Translations under genes and position numbers: made by a program
Notes under the pieces: generated by a model
Told to the model about the DNA's origin: nothing
Seen by the model: only the letters and a program-made list of their open reading frames with translations
Databases searched by the model: none
NCBI RefSeq assembly: GCF_015207705.1
Contig: NZ_JADEWI010000050.1
Coordinates: 1 to 47,015, forward strand
Length of the DNA: 47,015 nt
Direction: 5' to 3'
Source: Nostoc sp. LEGE 06077
GTDB taxonomy: Bacteria > Cyanobacteriota > Cyanobacteriia > Cyanobacteriales > Nostocaceae
In this document: one piece after another, positions 18,146 to 27,818 of the stretch
How positions within the stretch are numbered: position 1 is the first letter of the stretch
Layout of the letters: each line of letters opens with the position of its first letter

Positions 18146-20785
18146 TTAATTTTGGAATGCAGCAGCACAGGTTAAAGCGGGTTGCATCGGTGAAGATGAT
18201 TTGGCTGCAATAAGCTCAATTTTGCCTTGGGCGTTACGTCGCCAAGACGTAGCTTGGACAAGTGTTTCTGGAGATTTTGCTGTTTGGGCTTGTACTTGTT
18301 GTTTGGTGTGGAATGTAGAGATATCGCGGGTGTCTGCCCAAGTGCGATCGCTCCTAATTTCCTGTGTGGGATTTTGCGGTATCCCACCTCTACCTGTGGC
18401 GACAAAACTACTACCAGTCTCGTTAGCACAACCACTAGCAATTTGTTGGGATGGGTCTGTGAGATTCTTAGGTAATTCAACTAAACCAGAATTAGGGTCA
18501 ACACCAACATTATTAATCTGCACAGTCCCATTGACATTGAATTGGGAACTAGCGGTAATATCATTGGTCAAAACTTCTCTAGGATTGAGAAGATTGCGAT
18601 ACTTCAACCCGATGATTCCTTGAGTTGTGATGTGAATATTACCACCCCTACCTTGCACCGCATTGGCAATAATGTCACTGTTTTCTAAACCGACAATATT
18701 AGGGGCGTTAATTGTGATGTTACCCCCATTACCACCTGCTTCTGCACTGATGAAACTGCCACGACGCATCAATAAGACATCTCGCACTTGCAGATCAATA
18801 TTCCCTCCTTCGCCTGCATTGGCTTCCGATCGCAGTTTACTGGCTTGATCCAACTTCAGATAATTAGCCTGAATGAGCATATTACCGGCATTTCCTGTAC
18901 CTTTGCCACTAACTACAATTTCGCCGCGATCACGCAGACTCAAATTCTTCGTGGTCAGATTTACCGAACCCGCAGTCCCAGGGCCAGTAGAAGAAGCATA
19001 CAACCCGCTGGGGCCAGTCGCATCAAGAGAGTAAAGTAGTTGGCCACTAGGTACTTGGCTGACACCTGCAATATTCACGGAATTGGCTTGAATAGAAATA
19101 TTTCCGGCTGTACCGTAGGTTTCAGTTGAGGTAGAAATTCGTCCGCCGTCGAGTAAGTTGAGTTGACCAACATTAAAAGTAATGTTGCCACCTTGTCCCT
19201 GACCTAGACTAATCAGTTTTTCAGTAGCAAAATCATAGTTACCATTTGTTGAGGCAAAAAATCGGCTGGCCACGCCAGTTGAAGAACTACCAGCCACCGT
19301 TACTTCGTCAGCATTAACAATAATGTTACCCGATGCGCCTTCACCATAAGTACCTGTCCGAATACCAGGGCCATTCAAGACCTCTAGTTTACCGACATTG
19401 AGAATGATATCTCCACCCTTACCTGTAGCATATTCACGGATGCTGGTACTCATACCTGTCAAAAATGCAGGTTCATTTGTTGCAGTTTCGCCTGTTATAC
19501 TTAGGTTCTGTGCTGTGATGATAATGTTGCCACCATCACCAGTTCCTCTGGCGGTAGCACGCAATTCAGCCCCGTCTCGAATGTTGACTTGTGTAGCATC
19601 AATTTTGACATTACCACCCCGACCTTGAGAATTATTCATGGTATTGGATGCCAGGGTACTCACACTAAATCGCTGTTTTGTTGGTGTATAGATTGCTTCT
19701 CCAATCACATTGACAGTTTTACTTTTGACTGTAATATTGCCCGAATCGCCAATTCCATAGGCACGGGTGTTAATTTGTGCGCCATTTAAAACATTCAGCA
19801 CAGGTGTTTCAATGGTCACATCACCACCCCGTCCCCTAGCTGTTGCTTGGGAGTAAGCGGCAATTGCTGTGTTAGAAAGGGCTGGCTGACCAATTAGTTC
19901 TAGGGATTCTGAAGCTTTGACGAGAATACCTTGTCCTGTGCCTGTGCCTAATGTGTGGGAAGTGATAGTAGAAGAGCCAGACAGAGTAATTTTCCCTGCT
20001 TGGAGAGCGATCGCACCACCTTGCTGTCCACTTGTATCAACCTTAGCTGCATTAATAAAGTTTATATTTTGGAACTGAGTCACAGCATTAAAATCTAAGT
20101 TGAATCCAGCAGTATTTGCAGACAGTCCCACCAGATTATTCGCTGCAACGCTGCCTAATTCAACTTTGCCATCGGTAGCCGTAATTGTACTCTTGTCAAA
20201 AGTTAAGTTATTACCAACCAGTGCAAATGTATTTTTCGCTGGAACTGCTAATTTTGCCCTATAAACGTTAATTGCACCGGAATTACTGCCCATTTGCAAG
20301 CCAATTGGCACGCTCATTGTCAATAATGTTGGGGCATTTGTATTCACAGCACTAAACTCTTTGCCATCGGCAAATTTGATGCTATTTGCAGTTGTGCCGA
20401 TAAAAGAACCACCCACATTTAAGCGAGCATTAGCTCCAAATATAATCCCAGCCGGGTTGAGCAAAAACAGATTCACACCGCTATTAGTGTTGATTGAACC
20501 ATTAATGTTGGAAACATCACCACCAGTCACCCGACTAAAAATATTTTGGATGCCAGAATTATTGTTGAAGGTAGCAGAACCGTTGCTAGGAATAGAGAAT
20601 TGCTGAAAGCTGTGAAATAAATTCTTGCCAACAACAGTACCGCCATTAATGGTATAAAGATTCATGCCAGACACAGCCGTGTTAAGTGTACCATCGGGTG
20701 TAACTTGTGCCTGAACATGACTATTACCAATAGCCAAGATATAGACTGCACCCATGAAGCCTAATTGAGCAAAAGTTACTTTCAT
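18146..20785 (-). CDS. TpsA filamentous-haemagglutinin-like exoprotein, copy 3
   Basis: 879 residues, the longest of the five. Signal peptide MKVTFAQLGFMGAVYILA ends near VQAQ. The TPS domain has LFHSFQQFSIPSNGSATF, GIQNIFSRVTGGDVSNINGS and VNLFLLNPAGIIFGANARLN, sharing SGIQNIF and NSGVNLFLLNPAGIIF with copy 2. The passenger middle is largely its own, with GGNVKIDATQVNIRDGAELR, VFASTNGNYDF-like stretches and SLDATGPSGLYASSTGPG. The C-terminal module is conserved: IASGC, FVATGRGGIPQNPTQEI, LVQATSWRRNAQGKIEL and LTCAAAFQN. It lies 66 bases before copy 4. The function of the variable middle, presumably binding or display, is unknown. Confidence 0.92.
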   Translation of the reverse strand: MKVTFAQLGFMGAVYILAIGNSHVQAQVTPDGTLNTAVSGMNLYTINGGTVVGKNLFHSFQQFSIPSNGSATFNNNSGIQNIFSRVTGGDVSNINGSINTNSGVNLFLLNPAGIIFGANARLNVGGSFIGTTANSIKFADGKEFSAVNTNAPTLLTMSVPIGLQMGSNSGAINVYRAKLAVPAKNTFALVGNNLTFDKSTITATDGKVELGSVAANNLVGLSANTAGFNLDFNAVTQFQNINFINAAKVDTSGQQGGAIALQAGKITLSGSSTITSHTLGTGTGQGILVKASESLELIGQPALSNTAIAAYSQATARGRGGDVTIETPVLNVLNGAQINTRAYGIGDSGNITVKSKTVNVIGEAIYTPTKQRFSVSTLASNTMNNSQGRGGNVKIDATQVNIRDGAELRATARGTGDGGNIIITAQNLSITGETATNEPAFLTGMSTSIREYATGKGGDIILNVGKLEVLNGPGIRTGTYGEGASGNIIVNADEVTVAGSSSTGVASRFFASTNGNYDFATEKLISLGQGQGGNITFNVGQLNLLDGGRISTSTETYGTAGNISIQANSVNIAGVSQVPSGQLLYSLDATGPSGLYASSTGPGTAGSVNLTTKNLSLRDRGEIVVSGKGTGNAGNMLIQANYLKLDQASKLRSEANAGEGGNIDLQVRDVLLMRRGSFISAEAGGNGGNITINAPNIVGLENSDIIANAVQGRGGNIHITTQGIIGLKYRNLLNPREVLTNDITASSQFNVNGTVQINNVGVDPNSGLVELPKNLTDPSQQIASGCANETGSSFVATGRGGIPQNPTQEIRSDRTWADTRDISTFHTKQQVQAQTAKSPETLVQATSWRRNAQGKIELIAAKSSSPMQPALTCAAAFQN

Positions 20786-20881
20786 CAGCCTATTTGTAAT
20801 TCAAATTATCTACTTGCTGTCTAGTCTTCCCAAGATGAAGTGAGTAATTGGAGTGGCTGTGTAATGTTATGGTGAGTTTTT

Positions 20882-23347
20882 TCAGTTTTTATTAACAGCA
20901 GCACAAGTTAATGATGGTGGTAAATTCACAGAAGATTTATCGGCAATTAATTCAATTTTGCCTTGGGCGTTACGATGCCAAGATGTAGCTTGGACAAGAA
21001 CATCTGGAGATTTCGGTGTTTGGGCTATAACTGCGTTAGTTTTATTGTGGAATGCAGAGATGTCGCGGATATCAGACCAAGTGCGATCGCTCCTGATTTC
21101 TTGTGTGGGATTTTGGGGTACACCACCGCGTCCGGTGGCGATAAAACTACTCCCATTGGTACTAGAACAACCACTTGCTATTTGCTGCGATTGATCGGTG
21201 ACATTGGCTGGCAATTCAACTAAACCAGAATTGGGGTCAACACCAACAGTATTAACTTCCACTGTACCATTGACACCGAATTGTGAACTAGCAGTGATAT
21301 CATTCTCTGGTGTCAGTTGCGGACGAAATTGTAACCCAAAAATCCCCTGAGTTGTAATGTCAATATTTCCGCCTTTACCTTGGAAAGCATTGGCAATAAT
21401 ATCGCTGTTTTCTAAGCCGAGAATGATAGGTGAATTAATGGTAATGTTACCACCATTGCCGGCAGCACCAGCTTCAGCATTAATGAAGCTACCATTACGT
21501 ATGAGCAAATAATCGCGGAGTTGGAGATTGATATTGCCCCCTTGACCAACTTTTGTGGATGCAGAAAGACTACTACCATTGTTGAGATATAACGTATTGG
21601 CATTAACGTTTAAGGTACCTGCATCACCTTGAACTTCATTTTCAACAAACACTCTTGCCCCATCACGAATAGTTAATTTAGGAGTATTAATGGTGACACT
21701 ACCTGCATTTGCTTTAGCGGTACTATTGTTACTAATTGCTGTAGGAGTTCTCAGTATGAATAAACGAGCGATCGCTCCAATATAACTAGGATTTGCTGTG
21801 TCTTTCATCCCGCTCACATCTATTGACTCAGTGGCATTAATGGTAAGATTGCCAGCATTCCCTCTACTTACACTCGAAACTGAGACTAAACCCCCATCTT
21901 CTATTGACAATTTCCGAGTATCTAAATGTAAGTCTCCTGCATCTCCTTTACCAAAAGTATTCGCTGATAACAAACTGATAAAAAGTGATCCAGGGGGAGC
22001 ATTTAAACTAGAGACATTCACAGTATCAGCAGTAACTTTAACATTGCCTCCCTTACCGCTAGAAAAGCTCCTCGTACCAACATTAGCACCGCCCAAAATT
22101 GAAAGGCTATCAGTAGAAATTGATAAATCTCCACCTGGCTTAGTTCCAAAAGCAGCAGCAACAAGCACACCAAAGAGCGGAACAGTAGATGGATCTTGCG
22201 GATCAACCCCACCCACAGACACTGTATTGGCATCGATTGTGATGTTACCACCACGGGCCGAATTATAGCTACGATTCATAACAATTGCCCCGCGATCAAT
22301 TGTTAATGTTGGAGTTGTAATCACAATATTTCCTGCGGTTCCTGATAGTAGAGCTTCATTAACTATGCCACTGGAACTAAGAAAATCTGAGGATCTACCA
22401 ATTACCTGTAGCGACTCTGTAGCATTAACAGTAATATCTCCTGCTTGACTGTTGCCTAAATTTTGTACTACCAGCAAAGAACCATCCCGAAGATCGATCT
22501 GTTTACCCTGAAGTTGAATAGAACCGGGGCTGGTTCCGCGTACAGATGCAACAGCACGTTGACTCATTTGGATATTACCAAAGCTAGAGCCATTACTTGG
22601 ATAGCTAAACGTTAATGCTTGCGGTGTGAGATGGATATTTGCACTGCCTTGGGTAATGCTGCCAAGTTCGATTCGTCCTCCTGGTGCAGAAAGAAAGCTA
22701 CTATCGAGAACGAGATCACCGCCTATCAAAGCTAATGTTTTTCCAGGTTTAACCTGCAAACCATTTGTACTAGTTAATCCAGAAACAGGAGATGTGGGAT
22801 TCAGTTTACTATTATTTGCCATCCCTTGTACGGAAATAGTTCCCAGATTGCCCCCCAACTGTAATCCGATAGGTACACTCATGGTTAACAATGGGGATTG
22901 AGTTATGTTGGTACTAAACTCATTGCCATCAGCAAATTTGATGCTATTTGCCGTTGTGCCGATAAAAGAACCACCCACATTTAAGCGAACATCTGCTCCA
23001 AATATAATCCCTGCGGGATTGAGTAAAAACAGATTCACACCACTATTAGTTGTGATTGAACCATTAATATAAGAAACACTATTACCAGTCACCCGACTAA
23101 AAATGTTTTGGATGCCAGAGGTACTGTTGAATGTGGCAGAACCACCTGTAGGAATAGAGAATTGGCTAAAGCTGTGAAATAAATTATTGCCAACAACAGT
23201 ACCGCCAGTAATGTTGTAACTATTACTTCCAGACACAGCCGTGTTGAGAGTACTATCGGGTATGACTTGTGCCTGAACACTGCTGTTACCAATAGCAGAT
23301 ATGTAGACTGCACCAATTAAACCTAAGTTAGCAAAAGTTACTTTCAT
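20882..23347 (-). CDS. TpsA filamentous-haemagglutinin-like exoprotein, copy 2
   Basis: About 821 residues from ATG at 23347; the codon before it (TTG) would add only one residue. Signal peptide MKVTFANLGLIGAVYISA ends near VQAQ. The TPS domain (SFSQFSIPTGGSATF, GIQNIFSRVTGNSVSYINGS, VNLFLLNPAGIIFGADVRLN) follows copy 3. The passenger (SLQVIGRSSDF, LSIEDGGLVSVSSVSRGNAG) and the C-terminal DNA follow copy 1 closely. The C-terminal module has IASGC, FIATGRGGVPQNPTQEI, LVQATSWHRNAQGKIEL and LTCAAVNKN. The spacer after its stop also resembles that after copy 1 (GTAATGTTATGGTGAG appears in both). It is therefore a mosaic of its neighbours. Confidence 0.92.
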   Translation of the reverse strand: MKVTFANLGLIGAVYISAIGNSSVQAQVIPDSTLNTAVSGSNSYNITGGTVVGNNLFHSFSQFSIPTGGSATFNSTSGIQNIFSRVTGNSVSYINGSITTNSGVNLFLLNPAGIIFGADVRLNVGGSFIGTTANSIKFADGNEFSTNITQSPLLTMSVPIGLQLGGNLGTISVQGMANNSKLNPTSPVSGLTSTNGLQVKPGKTLALIGGDLVLDSSFLSAPGGRIELGSITQGSANIHLTPQALTFSYPSNGSSFGNIQMSQRAVASVRGTSPGSIQLQGKQIDLRDGSLLVVQNLGNSQAGDITVNATESLQVIGRSSDFLSSSGIVNEALLSGTAGNIVITTPTLTIDRGAIVMNRSYNSARGGNITIDANTVSVGGVDPQDPSTVPLFGVLVAAAFGTKPGGDLSISTDSLSILGGANVGTRSFSSGKGGNVKVTADTVNVSSLNAPPGSLFISLLSANTFGKGDAGDLHLDTRKLSIEDGGLVSVSSVSRGNAGNLTINATESIDVSGMKDTANPSYIGAIARLFILRTPTAISNNSTAKANAGSVTINTPKLTIRDGARVFVENEVQGDAGTLNVNANTLYLNNGSSLSASTKVGQGGNINLQLRDYLLIRNGSFINAEAGAAGNGGNITINSPIILGLENSDIIANAFQGKGGNIDITTQGIFGLQFRPQLTPENDITASSQFGVNGTVEVNTVGVDPNSGLVELPANVTDQSQQIASGCSSTNGSSFIATGRGGVPQNPTQEIRSDRTWSDIRDISAFHNKTNAVIAQTPKSPDVLVQATSWHRNAQGKIELIADKSSVNLPPSLTCAAVNKN

Positions 23348-23440
23348 CAACCAAACTTGTAATTATCTACCTTGTATCTAGTCTTCCCAAGATTCAGTTT
23401 GCTATGGGGGTGACTGTGTAATGTTATGGTGAGTTTTTTT

Positions 23441-25903
23441 TCAGCTTTTATGAACAGCAGCACAAGTTAATGATGGTGCTAAATTCACAGAAGATTTATC
23501 AGCAATTAATTCAATTTTGCCTTGGGCGTTACGTCGCCAAGATGTAGCTTGGACAAGTGTTTCTGGGGATTTCGGTGTTTGGGCTATAACTGCGGTAGTT
23601 TTATTGTGGAATGCAGAGATGTCGCGGATATCAGCCCAAGTGCGATCGCTCCTGATTTCTTGTGTGGGATTTTGGGGTACACCACCGCGTCCGGTGGCGA
23701 CAAAACTACTACCTGGATTGGCAGAACAACCACTAGCTATTTTTTGAGATGGATCAGTCACATTTGCTGGCAGTTCCACTAAACCTGAATTGGGATCAAC
23801 ACCAATATTATTAATTTCTACCGTACCATTAACATTAAATGCAGAACTAGCTGTAATATCATTGGTCAAATCAACTCTTGGAGTCAAGGTATCACGGAAT
23901 TTTAGACCAATAATGCCTTGAGTTGTAATGGCAATATTCCCACCCTTTCCTTGTACCGCATTGGCAATAATGTCACTATTTTCTAGCCCAACAATCACCG
24001 GAGCATTAATACTAATATTGCCACCATTACCAGTACCCCCTGCTTCGGCACTAATGAAACCGCCATAACGCATAAGTAGTAAATCTTGCAGTTGCAGGTT
24101 GATGTTACCGCCTTCACCTGCTTTTGTGGAAGCTAAAAGGTTTCCACCATTCTTGAGTGTGAGAGTATTGGCATTAATTTGCAGATTACCAGCTGTCCCA
24201 GAGCCAGTATTTTGGACAAAAATCGTTGCACCATCAGAGACACTAACACTTGGAGCATTAATAGTTGTGTTACCTGCATTAGCACGGGAAATTGTACTAA
24301 AAAAACCAACAGGCAGAACAGCAGTACCAATATAGCTAGGTGTTTCTTCTGGTTTCACTCCACTCACGTCAACAGATTCCGACGCATTAATAGTCAGTGA
24401 ACCTGCATTGCCTAAAATGATGCTAGAAGCTGAGACTCTAGCACCAGCTTGAACCGACAGTTTACGGGTATCAATGTTCAAATTTCCAGCATCACCAGGC
24501 CCGAATGTGGCAGCAGAAACTAGACTAAAATAACTGCCTTTTGGAGTTCCTTCACCTGTCACTAGAATTGTATCTGCTTTGATATTCAGATCGCCGCCCT
24601 TGCCTGAAGAATAAGGTCTAGCTGCTATATTAGCTCCCGCAGAAACAGATAAATCTTGAGTGGAAATAGAAATATTTCCGCCATGTCCCTTACCAAAAGA
24701 CGCAGCGAATATCTGACTAACGGCTCGAAAAGCTAGAGGATCGCCCGATGCAAAACCATTGACATCTACTGCATCACTATTGATGATAATGTTACCTCCA
24801 GACGCTGTACTAAATGTGCGGTTTAAAATGTAACCACCTTGATCAATATTTAACTTCGGGGTATTAACGATGATATGCCCTGCTGCCGCAGAGGATACGG
24901 TGTCATTGATTAAACTACTAGAACTTCTAAAATTAGGTGACTTACCAATGATATCTAGTGACTCAGTAGCATTAACAACAATATCACCAGCAGCTTGGTT
25001 ACTACGATTTTGAACAAATACCAAAGAACCATCGCGGATACTCACTTGCTTTCCTTGAATGTTGACAGATCCGCCATTTCCTTGGCTGAGATCGCGTGTA
25101 GATGCTAAAGCTTTTTGGGTAAGGGTTATATTGCCAAAACTCGCAGTATTAGGATAAATCAGGGTAAATCCTTGAGACGTGGAATTAAGAGTAACGTTGG
25201 CGTTACTGACGCTACCCAGTTCTATTTGTCCTCCTGGTGCGGAGAGTAAGCCGCCATCCAAGGCAATATTTCCACCTACTAACGCTAAGGTTTTGCCAGA
25301 TCGTACTTGTAATCCTCTTGTACCAATGTTGAGTCCAGATATTGAAGACGATGCACTGAAGCTACCATTGTGTCCGGCTCCCTGAACGGTAATCGCTCCA
25401 GGATTGCTACCAAGTTGCAATCCAATAGGGACGCTCATTGTCAAGAGGGGGGCTGTTGTATTAGTGGCGCTAAACTCTACCCCATCGGCAAATTTAATGC
25501 TATTTGCACTAGTACCAACAAAAGAACCGCCAATACTCAATTTAGCATTAGCCCCAAACAAAATCCCCGCAGGATTTAGCAAGAATACATTGGCGCTACC
25601 ATTAGCGCTGATTGTGCCATCGATATTCGAGATACTTCCACCTGTGACACGGGCGAAGATGTTTTCTACACTAGTGGAATTATTAAACAGAGCAGATCCA
25701 CCTGTAGGTATAGAGAATTGGCTAAAGCTATGAAATAAATTATTGCCGACATGAGTGCCGTTGTTGATGGTGTAATTACTACTACCACTCACAGTAGTAT
25801 TGAGAGTGTTATCGGGGGTTACTTGCGCGTAAACACTACTGTTGTAACTTGCAGATATACAGATTGCACCAAGAAAGCCAAACCCAACAAAAGTTACTTT
25901 CAT
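23441..25903 (-). CDS. TpsA filamentous-haemagglutinin-like exoprotein, copy 1
   Basis: 820 residues, first substrate gene after the transporter. Signal peptide MKVTFVGFGFLGAICISA ends near VYAQ and closely matches that of copy 5. The TPS domain has NLFHSFSQFSIPTGGSALF, VENIFARVTGGSISNIDG and NVFLLNPAGILFGANAKLS. The passenger is beta-helical and partly matches copy 2 (SLDIIGKSPNFRSSSS, GGNISISTQDLSVSAGANI). The C-terminal module is present: IASGC, FVATGRGGVPQNPTQEI, LVQATSWRRNAQGKIEL and LTCAAVHKS. A gap of 115 bases separates it from the transporter, compatible with one operon. Substrate status follows from the TPS domain; the biological role is not visible. Confidence 0.92.
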   Translation of the reverse strand: MKVTFVGFGFLGAICISASYNSSVYAQVTPDNTLNTTVSGSSNYTINNGTHVGNNLFHSFSQFSIPTGGSALFNNSTSVENIFARVTGGSISNIDGTISANGSANVFLLNPAGILFGANAKLSIGGSFVGTSANSIKFADGVEFSATNTTAPLLTMSVPIGLQLGSNPGAITVQGAGHNGSFSASSSISGLNIGTRGLQVRSGKTLALVGGNIALDGGLLSAPGGQIELGSVSNANVTLNSTSQGFTLIYPNTASFGNITLTQKALASTRDLSQGNGGSVNIQGKQVSIRDGSLVFVQNRSNQAAGDIVVNATESLDIIGKSPNFRSSSSLINDTVSSAAAGHIIVNTPKLNIDQGGYILNRTFSTASGGNIIINSDAVDVNGFASGDPLAFRAVSQIFAASFGKGHGGNISISTQDLSVSAGANIAARPYSSGKGGDLNIKADTILVTGEGTPKGSYFSLVSAATFGPGDAGNLNIDTRKLSVQAGARVSASSIILGNAGSLTINASESVDVSGVKPEETPSYIGTAVLPVGFFSTISRANAGNTTINAPSVSVSDGATIFVQNTGSGTAGNLQINANTLTLKNGGNLLASTKAGEGGNINLQLQDLLLMRYGGFISAEAGGTGNGGNISINAPVIVGLENSDIIANAVQGKGGNIAITTQGIIGLKFRDTLTPRVDLTNDITASSAFNVNGTVEINNIGVDPNSGLVELPANVTDPSQKIASGCSANPGSSFVATGRGGVPQNPTQEIRSDRTWADIRDISAFHNKTTAVIAQTPKSPETLVQATSWRRNAQGKIELIADKSSVNLAPSLTCAAVHKS

Positions 25904-26018
25904 GAACTGATTTTTTATTTTTTATTCCGTATTTATTGTTCCCAATGCAGTCATATCAATTCACAAAATGATTTGGTGAGACAGTTCATTCAACATTTAT
26001 ACAATGCAATTTTTCCTA

Positions 26019-27818
26019 TCAAAATGGCGAATACTGCATAGAGAAGTACAAGCCGTTTTCTTGGAGTGTTTCTTTGTCACCCTCCACAGATATCAGCGGA
26101 ATCCCCCAATCCAAACGAGCGGAGAAGTTATTGCCTTGTTTCCACAAAAGTCCTAACCCAGTACTAACTAATGTACTGGAAGAGGGATTGGTACCCTTGG
26201 TATTCCAGCCTTTACCGACATCAACAAAAGGCGCTAGTTGGAGAACTCCTTGGATTTTATTAGCACGCAAAATCGGAAATCGGAATTCTGAGGAAAACAA
26301 GATGCCGTTATCTGTGAGTAATGTATCTTGGCGATAACCCCGCACACTTAGCTGTCCACCAAGTCCAAATTGTTCTAAAGGTACGAGGGTATCTGCTGCT
26401 AGTTGTAAATCACCTCTAGCTAACAAGAGAGTATCCGGTGCGAATTGTCGTACCCATTGCGCCTGTCCTCGCCAACTAAAAAAGTTGCTGTCTGGAGCTT
26501 CGTTACTCACATTAGCTCCAAACCAATCAACTCCCAGACTAAATTGCGATCGCGCGGCGAAAACTTGTTTACTACTACGTTGGGTATACTCTTGGGTAAA
26601 GTGCAAGGCAGAAATATTGGTTCTACCATTGTCATCTGCACCAGGGGATAAAGGAAAGCCACCAATGTTATCCAGTCCTATTTTTGTTTGGCTTTCTTGG
26701 CGTGAGAAGGAGAAACCCACGGCTAATTCTTGGGTAGGCTTTTGCAGTAATGGTTGTCTAAATCCGAATTCGTAAGAGGTGCTATTTGACTGAATATCTA
26801 AAACGCTGAATGGATCTTCAATAACGTTGTTCCAGCCTTGGTTAACACTAAAAGATAAAGCACCATTGTGAGCATTGACAGGCAATGTGTAACTAGCGGC
26901 AATTGTATTACTACCATCGGTATTGGTGTAACCGACGCTTAAGGTATCTCCCAAACCCAGTAAGTTGGCTTCCTGTACATCTATACCCCGACGAAAACTG
27001 CCCACACTAGGCGATCTCCCGTTATCCAAGCTGACTGTAGCTGTGAAGGTGTCGGCTTCTTTAACTTCGACGCGTAAGATATTAGTTCCGGGAGTTGTCC
27101 CGGTTTGTAATTCAGCTGAGAGGTTTTGAATGCGTGGATCAAGTCGGAGTAGTTGCAGCTTTTCTAATAAACGTGGCACATTCAGGGGTTTTCCTGCACC
27201 AATGCGGATGCGATCGCGAATATAGTTGCTATTTAATCGCCGATTCCCGACAATTTGGATTTCTTGTAAACTACCTTCGACTACCTGAATTTTGATCACT
27301 CCCGCATCTACTGTTTGCGGTGAAATTAAAGCCCCTGTAGTGACATAGCCTTTATCAGTGTATAACTTACTGATGGCTTCTTTGACTTGTAATAATTCTG
27401 CAAAGGTTACTTCCCGTCCGATAAAGGGGGCTGTAATGGGGGCAAAATCTGCTGGTTTAAATACTGTACTGCCAACAACTTCAATCCGATCAACTCGGAA
27501 TTTGGCACTAGAATCATCCTCTCCTGGTGTTGACTGATCAGGGAGTTGCACAGGCGGAAGTAATGGCTCTTTGTCTGATGGCTGTGGTAGTGCATCTGAG
27601 GGTAAGGGAGGAACAGAAATATCTTCAATTCTTCCAGTTGGTAAAGTCTGAGGACTGGAAGTTTGAGCGATCGCCTGATGATAATTGCACAATACCGCGG
27701 CAATAACAAAGCCGAATGTTAAAGGCTTCAGGATTGTTATGCGCGGTTGACAAATTTGTTTATGTCTGTGCGTATAATTAATTATCAATTCTGTATTCAC
27801 ACTTAAATACCCACGCAT
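26019..27818 (-). CDS. TpsB two-partner-secretion outer-membrane transporter (ShlB/FhaC type)
   Basis: 599 residues. After an extended N-terminus with a hydrophobic export segment (LTFGFVIAAVLCNYHQAIAQ) and a proline-rich linker come POTRA-type domains (about 105-260: VDRIEVVGSTVFKPADF, GRLNSNYI-like strand patterns, VVEGSLQEIQIVG). A C-terminal 16-strand barrel region follows (about 260-599), with the lid-loop hallmark LSVRGYRQDTLL and the terminal strand ending YFSMQYSPF (aromatic C-terminus). FhaC-type pores recognise TPS domains through POTRA and export the partner through the barrel. It is the first gene of the array, followed by five TpsA genes on the same strand, so one pore plausibly serves five substrates. 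The start is uncertain because there is no internal Met near the signal segment. Confidence 0.93.
   Translation of the reverse strand: MRGYLSVNTELIINYTHRHKQICQPRITILKPLTFGFVIAAVLCNYHQAIAQTSSPQTLPTGRIEDISVPPLPSDALPQPSDKEPLLPPVQLPDQSTPGEDDSSAKFRVDRIEVVGSTVFKPADFAPITAPFIGREVTFAELLQVKEAISKLYTDKGYVTTGALISPQTVDAGVIKIQVVEGSLQEIQIVGNRRLNSNYIRDRIRIGAGKPLNVPRLLEKLQLLRLDPRIQNLSAELQTGTTPGTNILRVEVKEADTFTATVSLDNGRSPSVGSFRRGIDVQEANLLGLGDTLSVGYTNTDGSNTIAASYTLPVNAHNGALSFSVNQGWNNVIEDPFSVLDIQSNSTSYEFGFRQPLLQKPTQELAVGFSFSRQESQTKIGLDNIGGFPLSPGADDNGRTNISALHFTQEYTQRSSKQVFAARSQFSLGVDWFGANVSNEAPDSNFFSWRGQAQWVRQFAPDTLLLARGDLQLAADTLVPLEQFGLGGQLSVRGYRQDTLLTDNGILFSSEFRFPILRANKIQGVLQLAPFVDVGKGWNTKGTNPSSSTLVSTGLGLLWKQGNNFSARLDWGIPLISVEGDKETLQENGLYFSMQYSPF

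Noticed and set aside
15057-25733. Numerous 60-156-codon plus-strand frames opposite the TpsA genes
   Set aside because: They recur at equivalent positions in each paralogue and follow from the codon bias of Gly/Asn/Ser-rich beta-helix genes on the minus strand.
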